From the NCBI RefSeq assembly GCF_014650675.1, contig NZ_BMVK01000004.1:248001-312000 (forward strand): 64,000 bases of DNA, written 5' to 3'. Positions 1 to 9,697 of this stretch are shown here, piece after piece. The DNA is from Streptomyces anulatus (GTDB taxonomy: Bacteria; Actinomycetota; Actinomycetes; Streptomycetales; Streptomycetaceae). A model generated the notes under the pieces. It was not told the origin of the DNA, ran no database searches, and saw only the letters and a program-made list of their open reading frames with translations. The position numbers and the translations under genes are program-made. Numbering within the stretch: position 1 is the first letter of the stretch; each line of letters begins with the position of its first letter.

Positions 1-69
1 TCCAACGGCGAGATCGCCGCGTTCATCCAGGGCGCCAAGGCCGGCCAGGCCGACTTCCTCCTCACCTGA
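1..69 (+). CDS. C-terminal end of a DUF397-like protein (cut by window edge)
   Basis: Only the last 22 codons are present; the frame is open from base 1 and ends in TGA at 67-69. The tail reads SNGEIAAFIQGAKAGQADF, which resembles the end of DUF397 proteins, where an alanine-rich segment with 'F-[IV]-x-G-x-K-x-G' closes the domain. In Streptomyces DUF397 proteins are usually encoded next to a helix-turn-helix XRE partner, which would lie to the left of the window. The function of DUF397 is not settled. Assignment rests on about 20 residues, so it is tentative. Confidence 0.55.
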   Translation, partial: SNGEIAAFIQGAKAGQADFLLT

Positions 70-134
70 GACCCCGCCATTCCTTCGGTTGTTCCCCATC
101 GTCGACGTACGGACCCCTGACCACGGAGCGCGCC

Positions 135-944
135 ATGACCGGGCAAGAACCCCACTCCATCGAGATCGACACCAGCAAGCCGCATCCGGCCCGGATGTAC
201 GACTGGTTCCTCGGCGGCAAGGACAACTACCCGGTCGACGAACAGATGGCGCGACAGCTGCTCGCCCTGGACGCGCGGGGCCGTGACATGGCGCGGGTCA
301 ACCGGGCGTTCATGCACCGGGCCACCCGCTGGCTCGCCGAGAGCGGCGTGCGCCAGTTCCTGGACATCGGCACCGGCATACCCACCGAGCCGAACCTCCA
401 TCAGATCGCCCAGCAGGCCGCTCCCGACGCGCGCGTCGTCTACTGCGACAACGACCCGATCGTGCTCGCCCACGCGGCGGCGCTGCTCCGCTCCACGCCC
501 GAGGGCGCCACCGAGTACATCCAGGCCGACGCCCGCAAGCCGGAGACCATCCTCGCGGAGGCCGGCCAGATCCTGGACTTCGACCAGCCGATCGCCCTGT
601 CGCTGCTGGCCCTGCTCCACTTCATCGACGACGAGGACGGCGCGGGCGAACTGCTCGACAAGCTGGTCGAGCAGCTTCCCTCCGGCAGTTACCTGGTGCT
701 CTCGCACACCACCGGCGACTTCAACCCGGAAGGTGCCGCGCAGGCACGGGCCATGTACAAGGCGCGCGGGATGACGCTGCGGCCCCGCAGCCGCGCCGAA
801 CTCACGGCGTTCTTCGACGGTCTCGAACTGGTCGAGCCGGGCGTCTCGCTCTCCGCCGACTGGCATCCGGAGCTCGGCGAGGTCATCGACGTCCCGGGCG
901 ACGAGCCGATCCCCGGCTATGCCGGAGTGGCCCGCAAACCCTGA
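135..944 (+). CDS. SAM-dependent methyltransferase, SAV2177/DUF574 family
   Basis: A 269-residue protein of the actinobacterial SAV2177-type methyltransferases. It opens with the family signature 'DTSKPHPARMYDWFLGGKDNY' region (residues 12-32) and has the SAM-binding glycine motif FLDIGTG at 75-81, followed by an acidic strand end 'VYCDNDP' that should hold the ribose hydroxyls. GGAG lies six bases before the ATG, which supports this start. The substrate is unknown; in Streptomyces such genes are abundant and often sit beside DUF397/XRE pairs, as here with the partial gene upstream. It is convergent with the cupin gene across a strong terminator. Confidence 0.9.
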   Translation: MTGQEPHSIEIDTSKPHPARMYDWFLGGKDNYPVDEQMARQLLALDARGRDMARVNRAFMHRATRWLAESGVRQFLDIGTGIPTEPNLHQIAQQAAPDARVVYCDNDPIVLAHAAALLRSTPEGATEYIQADARKPETILAEAGQILDFDQPIALSLLALLHFIDDEDGAGELLDKLVEQLPSGSYLVLSHTTGDFNPEGAAQARAMYKARGMTLRPRSRAELTAFFDGLELVEPGVSLSADWHPELGEVIDVPGDEPIPGYAGVARKP

Positions 945-965
945 CCCCCCGGTTCCACCGCCGCT

Positions 966-996
966 CCGCCCGCCCGCACCCGGCGCGGGCGGGCGG
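966..996. terminator. bidirectional terminator hairpin
   Basis: Perfect 12-bp inverted repeat CCGCCCGCCCGC (966-977) with its complement at 985-996 and a 7-nt loop. It lies between the convergent methyltransferase and cupin genes, so it can end transcripts from both sides. There is no U tract, which is normal for Streptomyces. Confidence 0.8.
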
Positions 997-1009
997 TGGC
1001 GCTCCGTGC

Positions 1010-1444
1010 TCAGGCGCCGAGGGCGTGTCCCGTGGTGACGTCCACATGCCCGGGCACCTCGTCGTGCGCGTCGCCCACCGTCGACGTACCCGACGGTTCG
1101 AGGAGCATGATCGACGCGCCCCGGTCGGAACGGGGGCGGTGCCAGACCCCGCGCGGGACGACGAAGACAGCACCCCGCTCCAGGGTCACGCAGCGCTCGC
1201 CGCCGTCGCCCCCCTCATCGCCGTCGCGCAGAGCGATGTCCAGCGTCCCCTCCACCACGAGGAAGAACTCGTCCGTGTCCTCGTGCACATGCCACACATG
1301 CTCGCCGGCCACCTTGGCCACGCGTACGTCGTAGTCGTTGACCCGGGTCACGACGCGCGGACTCCACAACGCGTCGAAGGAGCCCAGGGCGGCACTCAGC
1401 AGAATCGGCTCGGCGACGCGCGGCGTCACGTTCTCGTTGCTCAT
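1010..1444 (-). CDS. cupin-domain protein
   Basis: A 144-residue single-domain cupin. The metal-site motif is visible as HVWHVHEDTDEFFLV, with the two histidines and glutamate expected of cupin motif 1, and motif 2 appears around 'PRGVWHRPRSD'. Two ATGs lie nine bases apart; the inner one (1444) is chosen because AGGA sits eight bases before it, while the outer one at 1453 has no spaced ribosome site. It is divergent from the GlxA-type regulator with only about 53 bp between start codons, so the regulator may control it. Substrate unknown: cupins of this size can be dioxygenases, isomerases or binding proteins. Confidence 0.85.
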   Translation of the reverse strand: MSNENVTPRVAEPILLSAALGSFDALWSPRVVTRVNDYDVRVAKVAGEHVWHVHEDTDEFFLVVEGTLDIALRDGDEGGDGGERCVTLERGAVFVVPRGVWHRPRSDRGASIMLLEPSGTSTVGDAHDEVPGHVDVTTGHALGA

Positions 1445-1497
1445 GGGATCCATCCTGTGCGCTGGACCCCACCGCCCGTGAGTGCTAGGAATCGCCT

Positions 1498-2463
1498 ATG
1501 GCGAAAGAATCCTCGCACCGGGTCGTGATGATCGTCTCGGCCGGTTCCAACCCGTTCGAGATGGGTGTGGCGACCGAGCTCTTCGGCCTGCGCAGGCCCG
1601 AGCTCCCCGTCGACTGGTACGACTTCACCCTGTGCTCGCCCACCCCCACGGTCCGGATGCACTCCGGCTTCTTCCAGCTCTCCGGCGTCGCCGGACTGAC
1701 GGCCGTGGACCACGCGGACACCGTCATCGTGCCCAACCGGCCCGACCCTCTGGAAGAGCCCGACCCGGACGTCCTGGCGGCGATCCGGCGTGCCGACGCC
1801 CGCGGGGCGCGCCTCGTCAGCTTCTGCACGGGCACCTTCACGCTCGCCGCCGCAGGGGTGCTGGACGGCAGACGGGCCACCACGCACTGGCGGTGGGCGG
1901 AGGCCTTCACCGCCCGCCACCCGCACGTCGATCTCGACCCGGACGTCCTCTTCGTCGACGACGGCCAGGTGATCACGGCGGCAGGCAGCGCCGCGGCCCT
2001 GGACACCGCCCTTCATCTCATCCGCGCCGACCACGGGGCGGAGACCGCCGCCGCCGTCAGCCGACGGCTCGTCCACCCGGCCCACCGGGACGGCGGCCAG
2101 CGCCAGTTCGTCGAGCACCCGCTCCCCGAGACCGCCTACACCTCGCTCGGCCCGCTCCTCGACTGGGCCACCGGGCATCTGGCCGACGGCCTGGACGTGA
2201 CGGCGCTCGCCGCCCGCGCCGCCGTCAGCCCCGCCACGCTCCACCGCCGCTTCCGCGCCCAGCTCGGCACCACGCCGCTGGCCTGGCTCACCGAGCAGCG
2301 CGTCACGCTCGCCCGCCGCCTCATGGAACGCGGCGAGGACCGGCTCGACGTGATCGCCCGCGCCAGCGGACTCGGCACGGCGACCAGCCTGCGCACCCAG
2401 CTCCGCCGCCGTACCGGACTGACGCCCACCGAATACCGCCGTCGCTTCGCCCCGGCCCGCTGA
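1498..2463 (+). CDS. GlxA-family transcriptional regulator (DJ-1/PfpI + AraC HTH)
   Basis: A 321-residue two-domain regulator. The first ~190 residues form a DJ-1/PfpI-like domain with the nucleophile-elbow cysteine C110 in LVSFCTGTF; the last ~105 residues are an AraC-type double helix-turn-helix (LAARAAVSPATLHRRFRAQ and a second HTH ending ...PTEYRRRF). Such proteins sense small metabolites through the DJ-1 domain and activate neighbouring genes. AGGA seven bases before ATG supports the start. The divergent cupin gene, 53 bp away, is the obvious candidate target. The ligand cannot be inferred from sequence. Confidence 0.92.
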   Translation: MAKESSHRVVMIVSAGSNPFEMGVATELFGLRRPELPVDWYDFTLCSPTPTVRMHSGFFQLSGVAGLTAVDHADTVIVPNRPDPLEEPDPDVLAAIRRADARGARLVSFCTGTFTLAAAGVLDGRRATTHWRWAEAFTARHPHVDLDPDVLFVDDGQVITAAGSAAALDTALHLIRADHGAETAAAVSRRLVHPAHRDGGQRQFVEHPLPETAYTSLGPLLDWATGHLADGLDVTALAARAAVSPATLHRRFRAQLGTTPLAWLTEQRVTLARRLMERGEDRLDVIARASGLGTATSLRTQLRRRTGLTPTEYRRRFAPAR

Positions 2464-2491
2464 GCCCGCCGCCACGCGTCACAATGGACCC

Positions 2492-2926
2492 ATGTCACGA
2501 CGTACCTCCCGGCCCCGGGGGCCCGCCGCCGCGCGGATCACCTCCGCCTCCCCGTGCCCCTGCGGCCTGCCCGCCGCCTACGGGCAGTGCTGCGGCCGGT
2601 TCCATTCCGGCAGTGCCGCCGCTCCGACCTGCGAGGCGCTGATGCGCTCCCGGTACGCGGCCTTCGTCGTCCGGGACGCGGCATACCTGCTGCGCACCTG
2701 GCACCCCGAGACCCGGCCGCCCGGCGTCGACTTCGACCCCGCGATGCACTGGGTGGGGCTGGACATCCTGGACACCACCGAGGGCAGCGCCTTCCACTCC
2801 ACCGGAACGGTCACCTTCCGCGCCCACTACACCGACGACGGGCGCCCCGACTCCCTCCACGAGAAGAGCCGCTTCGTCCGGCACGACGGCGCCTGGGTCT
2901 ACACGACGGCGGTCTTCGTCGACTGA
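2492..2926 (+). CDS. YchJ-family protein with SEC-C zinc motif
   Basis: A 144-residue YchJ/UPF0225 protein. The N-terminal SEC-C-type cluster CPCGLPAAYGQCCGRFHSG provides four metal ligands. The following NTF2-like fold begins with the family signature ALMRSRYAAFV and contains 'TWHPETRP' and 'EKSRFVRHDGAWVYTTAVF'. The biochemical role of YchJ is unknown. There is no ribosome-binding site; instead CACAAT ends six bases before the ATG, the spacing expected of a -10 box for a leaderless mRNA. It lies 28 bp downstream of the GlxA gene but probably has its own promoter. Confidence 0.88.
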   Translation: MSRRTSRPRGPAAARITSASPCPCGLPAAYGQCCGRFHSGSAAAPTCEALMRSRYAAFVVRDAAYLLRTWHPETRPPGVDFDPAMHWVGLDILDTTEGSAFHSTGTVTFRAHYTDDGRPDSLHEKSRFVRHDGAWVYTTAVFVD

Positions 2927-3037
2927 GCCGGCCGAACGGCGCTCCCGAGGACGTCCCGAGCGGCGTATCCGGGGCGCGGGTCGCGAAGGCGTGTAATCCG
3001 TTTTCCGGCGGGCCGTGCGCGACCGTACGATCCGCGC

Positions 3038-3625
3038 ATGGACGAGGACGAAGCAGCGACGCCGAACGCCGCGCGGGAACGATTCTGGCGGGGCCGTGAC
3101 GTCGCCTTCACCCCCGTCGAGCCCGACGACGCCGAACTGATCCACCGCTGGCGCGCCGACCCGGTGGCCGCCCACGAGATCGGCGTCTGGCCCGGCTCCC
3201 TCCACGAACTCCGCGAGCGCGTCGAGGCCAACGTGGAGGACCGGCACCGGGACGACTTCCTCGTCCTCCTCGCGGACGGCACCCCGGTCGGCCACATCGC
3301 CCTCATCGAGGAGGACTTCGTCGACGGCACCGCCGAGGCCTACCTCCTCCTCGCCCCCGAACACCGCCGCAAGGGCATCGGAGCCGACGCGCTCGAAGCC
3401 CTCACCGATCTGGCCTTCGGCGAACTGCCCCTGCACCGGGTCGAGGCCGTCACCCACACCGACAACGCGGCGGCCCTCGCCGTCCTGGGCGGAGCCGGGT
3501 TCGTCCGGGAGGGCGTACGCCGGTCCTCCTGTCTGCACCGCGGCCGCCGGCACGACAGCGCGGTGCTCGGCCTGCTCCGCGCGGAGTGGGAGGCGCTGGC
3601 CCGCCCCCGGTCCTGGGAGCACTGA
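3038..3625 (+). CDS. GNAT-family N-acetyltransferase
   Basis: A 195-residue GNAT enzyme of the RimJ-like type. The acetyl-CoA loop is seen in LAPEHRRKGIGADALEAL (Q/R-x-x-G-x-G/A pattern), followed by the β-strand and helix 'HRVEAVTHTDNAAALAVLGGAGFVREG' that is characteristic of RimJ/RimL and aminoglycoside/capreomycin-type acetyltransferases. The acceptor is unknown. TACGAT ends six bases before ATG and no Shine-Dalgarno is present, so the message may be leaderless. The stop codon is part of a perfect 19-bp tandem duplication described separately. Confidence 0.88.
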   Translation: MDEDEAATPNAARERFWRGRDVAFTPVEPDDAELIHRWRADPVAAHEIGVWPGSLHELRERVEANVEDRHRDDFLVLLADGTPVGHIALIEEDFVDGTAEAYLLLAPEHRRKGIGADALEALTDLAFGELPLHRVEAVTHTDNAAALAVLGGAGFVREGVRRSSCLHRGRRHDSAVLGLLRAEWEALARPRSWEH

Positions 3626-3660
3626 CCCGCCCGTACGGGAGTGACCCGCCCGTACGGGAG
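3623..3660 (+). repeat. perfect 19-bp tandem duplication spanning the GNAT stop codon
   Basis: Two identical copies, 3623-3641 and 3642-3660, each starting with TGA (the first is the GNAT stop codon) and each containing the 10-bp palindrome CCCGTACGGG. The repeat lies between convergent genes and may act as a double hairpin at the 3' end of the message. Confidence 0.9.
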
Positions 3661-3700
3661 TGGCCGGGGCCCGGGCCGGGATCAGGCCCGAGCCACCGCC

Positions 3701-5854
<2,154 letters not shown>

Positions 5855-6709
5855 TCAGCGGGGCAGCGAGGCGATCGACGCCTTCAGCCGCGCCACGAAC
5901 GCCTCGCGGACCTCCTCGCCGACCCGGTCGAGCGACAGATAGGGATTGAGGTCCTCCAGCTCGACCAGCAGCAGGGCGCCGTCCGCCGTCCGGCAGGCGT
6001 CGACCCGCTGGATCCCGTGCGTGAGGGAGTTCCAGGCGATGAAGCGCCGGGCGAACTCCAGGTCCGCCGCGCTCGCCGCGTACGGCTCCAGCACCCAGCG
6101 CCGCTCCGGATCCGGAGCGTACAGCGCGTACTGGAAGTCGTCGTCGACGAAGTAGAAGGACACCTCGTGGCGGAAGTCGATCCGCGGCTGGACGAGAAGA
6201 GAACCCTCGGCCGCCCGCTCCAGCTCGGTGGCGGCCTCCGCCGCCGTGACGAACCGCAGCCCGACCGAGTCCGCCCCCAGCTTCGGCTTGACGACGTACC
6301 GGGAGACGTCGGGCAGCTCCGGCAGATCCGCCGCCCGGTCCACCGTGGGGATGACCGGGAGGCCGGCCCGGTCCATCTCGATCAGATAGTCCTTGCCCGC
6401 CATGTCGCCACGCCCGCCCAGCGGGTTGTAGACCGGCGTCCGCAGCTCCCGGGCCCGGGAGAGGAAAGCGTCGTACGCCTCCCGGTAGTGCAGCACGGGC
6501 CCGCTGTTGCGGATCAGCACGGTGTCGAAGCCCTCCAGCAGCGCGGCCGCGTCCCGGGGATGGCAGAGCGCGACGTCGAACGTCTCGCGCAGCCGGGAGC
6601 CGAGGAAGATGTCCTCGTCGCAGTAGCGGCGGCCACGGGCCTCGTACGCGAGGTCGGTGACGAGCAGGAGGGACGGGCGGCGTGCGCCGGCGGGTGACGC
6701 GGCGGTCAT
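5855..6709 (-). CDS. ATP-grasp domain protein
   Basis: A 284-residue protein with an ATP-grasp-like architecture: an N-terminal Rossmann-like part (LLLVTDLAYEARGRRY), a central lysine-bearing strand (YVVKPKLGADSVGLRFV), an RPRIDFRHEVSFYFVDDD-like strand and the metal-binding end LLVELEDLNPYLSLD (D/E and N ligands). The family joins a carboxylate to an amine or thiol using ATP. The start at 6709 is preferred over an upstream in-frame ATG because GGGAG lies just upstream of it. Likely co-transcribed with the 58-aa gene that precedes it by 129 bp. No partner enzyme nearby reveals the substrate. Confidence 0.82.
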   Translation of the reverse strand: MTAASPAGARRPSLLLVTDLAYEARGRRYCDEDIFLGSRLRETFDVALCHPRDAAALLEGFDTVLIRNSGPVLHYREAYDAFLSRARELRTPVYNPLGGRGDMAGKDYLIEMDRAGLPVIPTVDRAADLPELPDVSRYVVKPKLGADSVGLRFVTAAEAATELERAAEGSLLVQPRIDFRHEVSFYFVDDDFQYALYAPDPERRWVLEPYAASAADLEFARRFIAWNSLTHGIQRVDACRTADGALLLVELEDLNPYLSLDRVGEEVREAFVARLKASIASLPR

Positions 6710-6838
6710 GGGGCTCTCCCGGGATGAGGACGCGGACGGACGATCACTATCGCCGACGCCCGGCCGGCCTCGCGGAGCGGGTGGTGCCCGTTGCGTCGGG
6801 GCGCTCACCGCTCCCGGCGGGAGCCCGTCGCCCCGGGG

Positions 6839-7015
6839 TCAGACAGCTTCCGTGGCTCCGCCCCGTACGGCCGCCACCCACTCGACGAGGAGCCGCTCGT
6901 ACTCCCGGCGGCCCTCGGGCGACACCACACCGCCGTCGGCCACCAGAGCGCGGATCTCCGCGTTCAGTTCAACCATCGGGCGGGCAGGCGTCGGCTCGGT
7001 CGAAGTGGAGGTCAT
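6839..7015 (-). CDS. small protein of 58 residues, conserved-looking, function unknown
   Basis: The frame encodes MTSTSTEPTPARPMVELNAE followed by an amphipathic, acidic-basic stretch (IRALVADGGVVSPEGRREYE, RLLVEWVAAVRGGATEAV) and ends at TGA. Codon third positions are G/C as in real genes. There is no ribosome site, but TAGCCT, a perfect TAGNNT -10 box, ends exactly six bases before the ATG, which is what a leaderless mRNA requires. It sits 129 bp upstream of the ATP-grasp gene on the same strand. No function can be assigned. Confidence 0.65.
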   Translation of the reverse strand: MTSTSTEPTPARPMVELNAEIRALVADGGVVSPEGRREYERLLVEWVAAVRGGATEAV

Positions 7016-7406
7016 GTGAAGAGGCTAGTGGCAGGGAGGCCGGAGACGCACCGGTGCGGCGTGTGGGGCCCGCCACGGGCACCGTTCGTCCCCGGCCTCG
7101 AAGCGGCCCCGGCATGATGGTGACCCGTGCCGCGGCCCTCTCCACACCGTCGTCACGGATGGCCGCGGATCGTCACGGCCGGGCGGTCGGGACCCTGTTG
7201 TCGCACGTCGGCGGCGTGTGGCGGGGCCCCGGCGGTGTTGTGTGCACGTCCCGACGCGCTCGGTGACGGTCTCCGCCCGGCCCGGCCCGATGATGATCTC
7301 CACGGTTCCGTTCCCCGTCGGCGTACGCGTTCGGCGCGACGAGGATCACACGGATTCGGGGCGGAGCGGGCCCGGACCGGGGACAGATTCGGCCCTCGGC
7401 TCCTCC
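7016..7406. other. intergenic region, no gene recognised
   Basis: About 390 bp between the acyl-CoA dehydrogenase 3' end and the 58-aa gene. It holds the -10 box of the small gene at its left edge. Open frames here have arginine-rich compositions without family motifs, and I see no convincing hairpin or RNA gene. Confidence 0.5.
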
Positions 7407-8621
7407 TCAGCGGATGTGCCGCCCCGAGATCGCCCGCGCGATAACGAGGCGCTGGATCTCGCTGGTTCCCTCGAATATCGTGTAGATCTTGGCGTCGCGG
7501 TACATCCGTTCCACCGGGTGCTCCCGGCTGTAACCCGCGCCGCCGAGGATCTGCACCGCCTTCTCCGTTGCCGCGACCGCGAGTTCGCCGGCCCGCAGCT
7601 TCGACATGGAGCCCTGTCCGGCGTCGAAGGTCCGGTCGTTGCGGGCCATCCAGGCGGCCTGCCAGATCAGCAGGCGTACGGCTTCGATCTCCGTGCGGAT
7701 GTCGGCCAGGGCGAAGGCGATCGACTGGTTCTCGATGATCGGCCTGCCGAACGCCTCGCGCTCACCGGCGTATTCCAGGGCGTACTCGTAGGCGGCCCGG
7801 GCGATGCCGAGTGCCTGCGCCGCGACGGTGGGGCGGCTGACCTCGAACGTCGCCATCGCCGCCTGGCCCTTGGCGGCGCCGCCCTCGCGTGCCCTGGCCA
7901 GGCGGGCGTCCAGCTTCTCCTTCCCGCCCAGCAGACAGTGCCCCGGTACGGTCACCTCGTCGAGGAAGAGATCGGCGGTGTGCGAGGCGCGCAGCCCCAG
8001 CTTCTTGACCGTTCGGCCCGCCGTCAGGCCCTTCGTGCCCGGCGGCACGATGAACGCGGCCTGTCCGCGGGACCCGAGCGCCGGGTCGACCGAGGCGACG
8101 ACGACGTGGACCTCGGCGATGCCGCCGTTGGTGATCCACGCCTTCTGGCCGGAGATCACCCACGTGTCGCTCGCCTCGACGTAGCGGGCCCGCGTCGTCA
8201 TCGCGGAGACGTCGGATCCGGCGCCCGGTTCGGAGACGCAGAACGCGGCGACCTTCGGTTCGTCCTCGTCCCCGTAGCACTGCGGCACCCACTCGGCGAG
8301 CTGGTCCGGGGTGCCGGAGGCGAAGATTCCGGCAACCGCGAGCGAGGTGCCGAACAGGGCCATGCCGATGCCCGCGTCGCCCCAGAACAGTTCCTCGTTG
8401 GCGATCTGGAGGGAGAGTCCGGTGGGGTCCCCGTACAGGTCGGCGAGCGACTCGAATCCGTACAGACCGATTCGGGCGGCCTCCTGGATCACGGGCCAGG
8501 GGGTCTCCTCCCGGGCGTCCCACTCGGCGGCGGCCGGGCGGACCACCTGGGCGGCGAAGCCGTGCACCCAGTTGCGCAGGTCCTGCTGCTCCTCGGTCAG
8601 GGCGAGGGAGAAGAAGCTCAT
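7407..8621 (-). CDS. acyl-CoA dehydrogenase
   Basis: A 404-residue FAD-dependent acyl-CoA dehydrogenase that introduces a 2,3-trans double bond into acyl-CoA. Family motifs are in order: FCVSEPGAGSDV (FAD/acyl contact), WISGQKAWITNGG-like segment, RxAFG (REAFGRPI), and the C-terminal QILGGAGYSREHPVERMYRDAKIYTIFEGTSEIQ block, in which E384 of IFEGT is the expected catalytic base. Length is normal. The start lies 4 bp after the SCP2 gene stop, so the two form an operon transcribed from the palindromic operator region at 9107-9140. Chain-length preference cannot be read. Confidence 0.94.
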   Translation of the reverse strand: MSFFSLALTEEQQDLRNWVHGFAAQVVRPAAAEWDAREETPWPVIQEAARIGLYGFESLADLYGDPTGLSLQIANEELFWGDAGIGMALFGTSLAVAGIFASGTPDQLAEWVPQCYGDEDEPKVAAFCVSEPGAGSDVSAMTTRARYVEASDTWVISGQKAWITNGGIAEVHVVVASVDPALGSRGQAAFIVPPGTKGLTAGRTVKKLGLRASHTADLFLDEVTVPGHCLLGGKEKLDARLARAREGGAAKGQAAMATFEVSRPTVAAQALGIARAAYEYALEYAGEREAFGRPIIENQSIAFALADIRTEIEAVRLLIWQAAWMARNDRTFDAGQGSMSKLRAGELAVAATEKAVQILGGAGYSREHPVERMYRDAKIYTIFEGTSEIQRLVIARAISGRHIR

Positions 8622-8625
8622 GCGC

Positions 8626-9099
8626 TCACGCCTTCGGGATGTCGAAGTAGCGGGTCAGGCCGGAGGCGAGGCCGACGTCTCCGGCGACCTTGAGCTTGCG
8701 CATCATGAACATGGTGACCGGATTGCCGTTGCCCGAGACGAGCTTGAGGAACTCCGCGTCGCCCATCACCAGAGTGGTGCGCGGTTCGGCGTCCGAGCGG
8801 CCGGGGGTGACCCGGCAGGCGCCGTCGGCTATCGCGGTCTCGTAGACGGCATCGCTCTCCCCGGTGATCTTCCAGCGGATCAGCGCGGTGAGGCCGCCGG
8901 CCGCCTCGGGCCGGAACTGCTGCTTCATCCGGCCGAAGATCTCGCCGAGTATCCGGGTGCGCAGCTCGCCCCGCATGACCTCGGCGAGCTGCTTGGCGGA
9001 CAGGTTCTTGACGATCCGGGCGAACTCATCGGGTGCGACCGCCGCGAAGTCGAGCCCGGACAGGCCGTCGGTGAGGTTGTCGCTGCTGGTTCCGTCCAC
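8626..9099 (-). CDS. SCP2 sterol-carrier-domain protein
   Basis: A 157-residue protein consisting of one SCP2-like lipid-binding domain, recognised from the pattern GRMKQQFRPEAA...ALIRWKITGES...YETAIADGACRV...LVMGDAEFLKLVSGNGNPVTMFMMRKLKVAGDVGLA. SCP2 domains bind acyl-CoA, fatty acids or sterols in a hydrophobic tunnel. First gene of a two-gene operon with the acyl-CoA dehydrogenase, to which it could deliver substrate (inference). The start is 8 bp from a strong palindrome that must overlap its promoter or leader. Confidence 0.9.
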   Translation of the reverse strand: MDGTSSDNLTDGLSGLDFAAVAPDEFARIVKNLSAKQLAEVMRGELRTRILGEIFGRMKQQFRPEAAGGLTALIRWKITGESDAVYETAIADGACRVTPGRSDAEPRTTLVMGDAEFLKLVSGNGNPVTMFMMRKLKVAGDVGLASGLTRYFDIPKA

Positions 9100-9106
9100 G
9101 CCAGTT

Positions 9107-9140
9107 CCTTACTCCAAAGTAAACTTACTTTTGAGTAAGG
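9107..9140. promoter_or_regulatory. 34-bp near-perfect palindromic operator upstream of SCP2/ACAD operon
   Basis: Left arm CCTTACTCCAAAGTAA (9107-9122), 2-bp spacer, right arm 9125-9140; 15 of 16 positions are complementary. Each arm itself contains TTAC-N6-GTAA (9109-9122 and 9125-9138), so two dyads are nested in a larger one. It is far more AT-rich than its surroundings and ends 8 bp before the SCP2 start. Size and architecture fit a TetR-family site binding two dimers, as is common for acyl-CoA-responsive regulators; no TetR gene is in the window. Confidence 0.8.
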
Positions 9141-9233
9141 TAAGGGGAGTGGTGGCGCCCCGCAAGGCCGGTCCGCCGCCCGGCGGGGTGGGATACGGCA
9201 GGCGGGAGGCGAGGGGCGGGTGTCGGCAGCCGG

Positions 9234-9497
9234 TCAGAAGGGCGAGCCGGGCAGCACGGCGAGTTGGGGGTGGTGCGCGGCCAGCACCTTGTTGGCGCGG
9301 GCCAGTTCGGACAGGGCCTGTTCGCGGTCGGCCTGGTCCTCGACGCCGAGCCGGGGGCCGCGGAACCTGCGTACCTCGCGGGCCGCGCAGTCGGCGTCGA
9401 ACTCCGCCTGGAGGATGTGCGGCGGAATGCACGAGCCGATCAGCGCGGCGACCCGGTCCGGGATCGGCACGGGGACGAGGAGGTGCGAGGCGGTCAT
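9234..9497 (-). CDS. small protein of 87 residues, function unknown
   Basis: The protein starts MTASHLLVPVPIPDRVAALI, continues through PPHILQAEFDADCAAREVRRF and an Asp/Glu/Arg-rich helix (EDQADREQALSELARANKVL) and ends LAVLPGSPF. GAGAGGGAA lies upstream of the ATG, a good ribosome site. No transmembrane segment or known motif is seen. It lies between the SCP2 operon and the PucR-type regulator, all on the same strand, but spacing of about 200 bp on its 5' side suggests its own promoter. Confidence 0.6.
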   Translation of the reverse strand: MTASHLLVPVPIPDRVAALIGSCIPPHILQAEFDADCAAREVRRFRGPRLGVEDQADREQALSELARANKVLAAHHPQLAVLPGSPF

Positions 9498-9653
9498 GGG
9501 GCGTTCCCTCTCGGATGGTTGGCCAGGAGGCGGTGCACGGGCCTGTCGCCTGGTGGGCGGCAGGTTCCTTCCTGTGTACGGGACGCGGTTCCGGGTTTCT
9601 CGTCGGATACGTCTCCGTGTCGCAACCGTTTGGGACTGACCGTCTATTTCGCC

Positions 9654-9667
9654 TTACGCGCCGGTAA
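9654..9667. promoter_or_regulatory. TTAC-N6-GTAA dyad
   Basis: TTACGCGCCGGTAA, the same TTAC-N6-GTAA layout as both halves of the 9107-9140 operator, in the gap between the PucR-type gene end (9698) and the 87-aa gene start (9497). It could be an operator for the small gene. A single short dyad is weak evidence on its own. Confidence 0.35.
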
Positions 9668-9697
9668 GTTGACCCGGCGCGCCGAACGTGATCCGGA

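Noticed and set aside
7025..7303. 92-codon minus-strand frame upstream of the 58-aa gene
   Set aside because: Arg/Pro/Gly-rich with no family resemblance and no ribosome site; the region is treated as non-coding.
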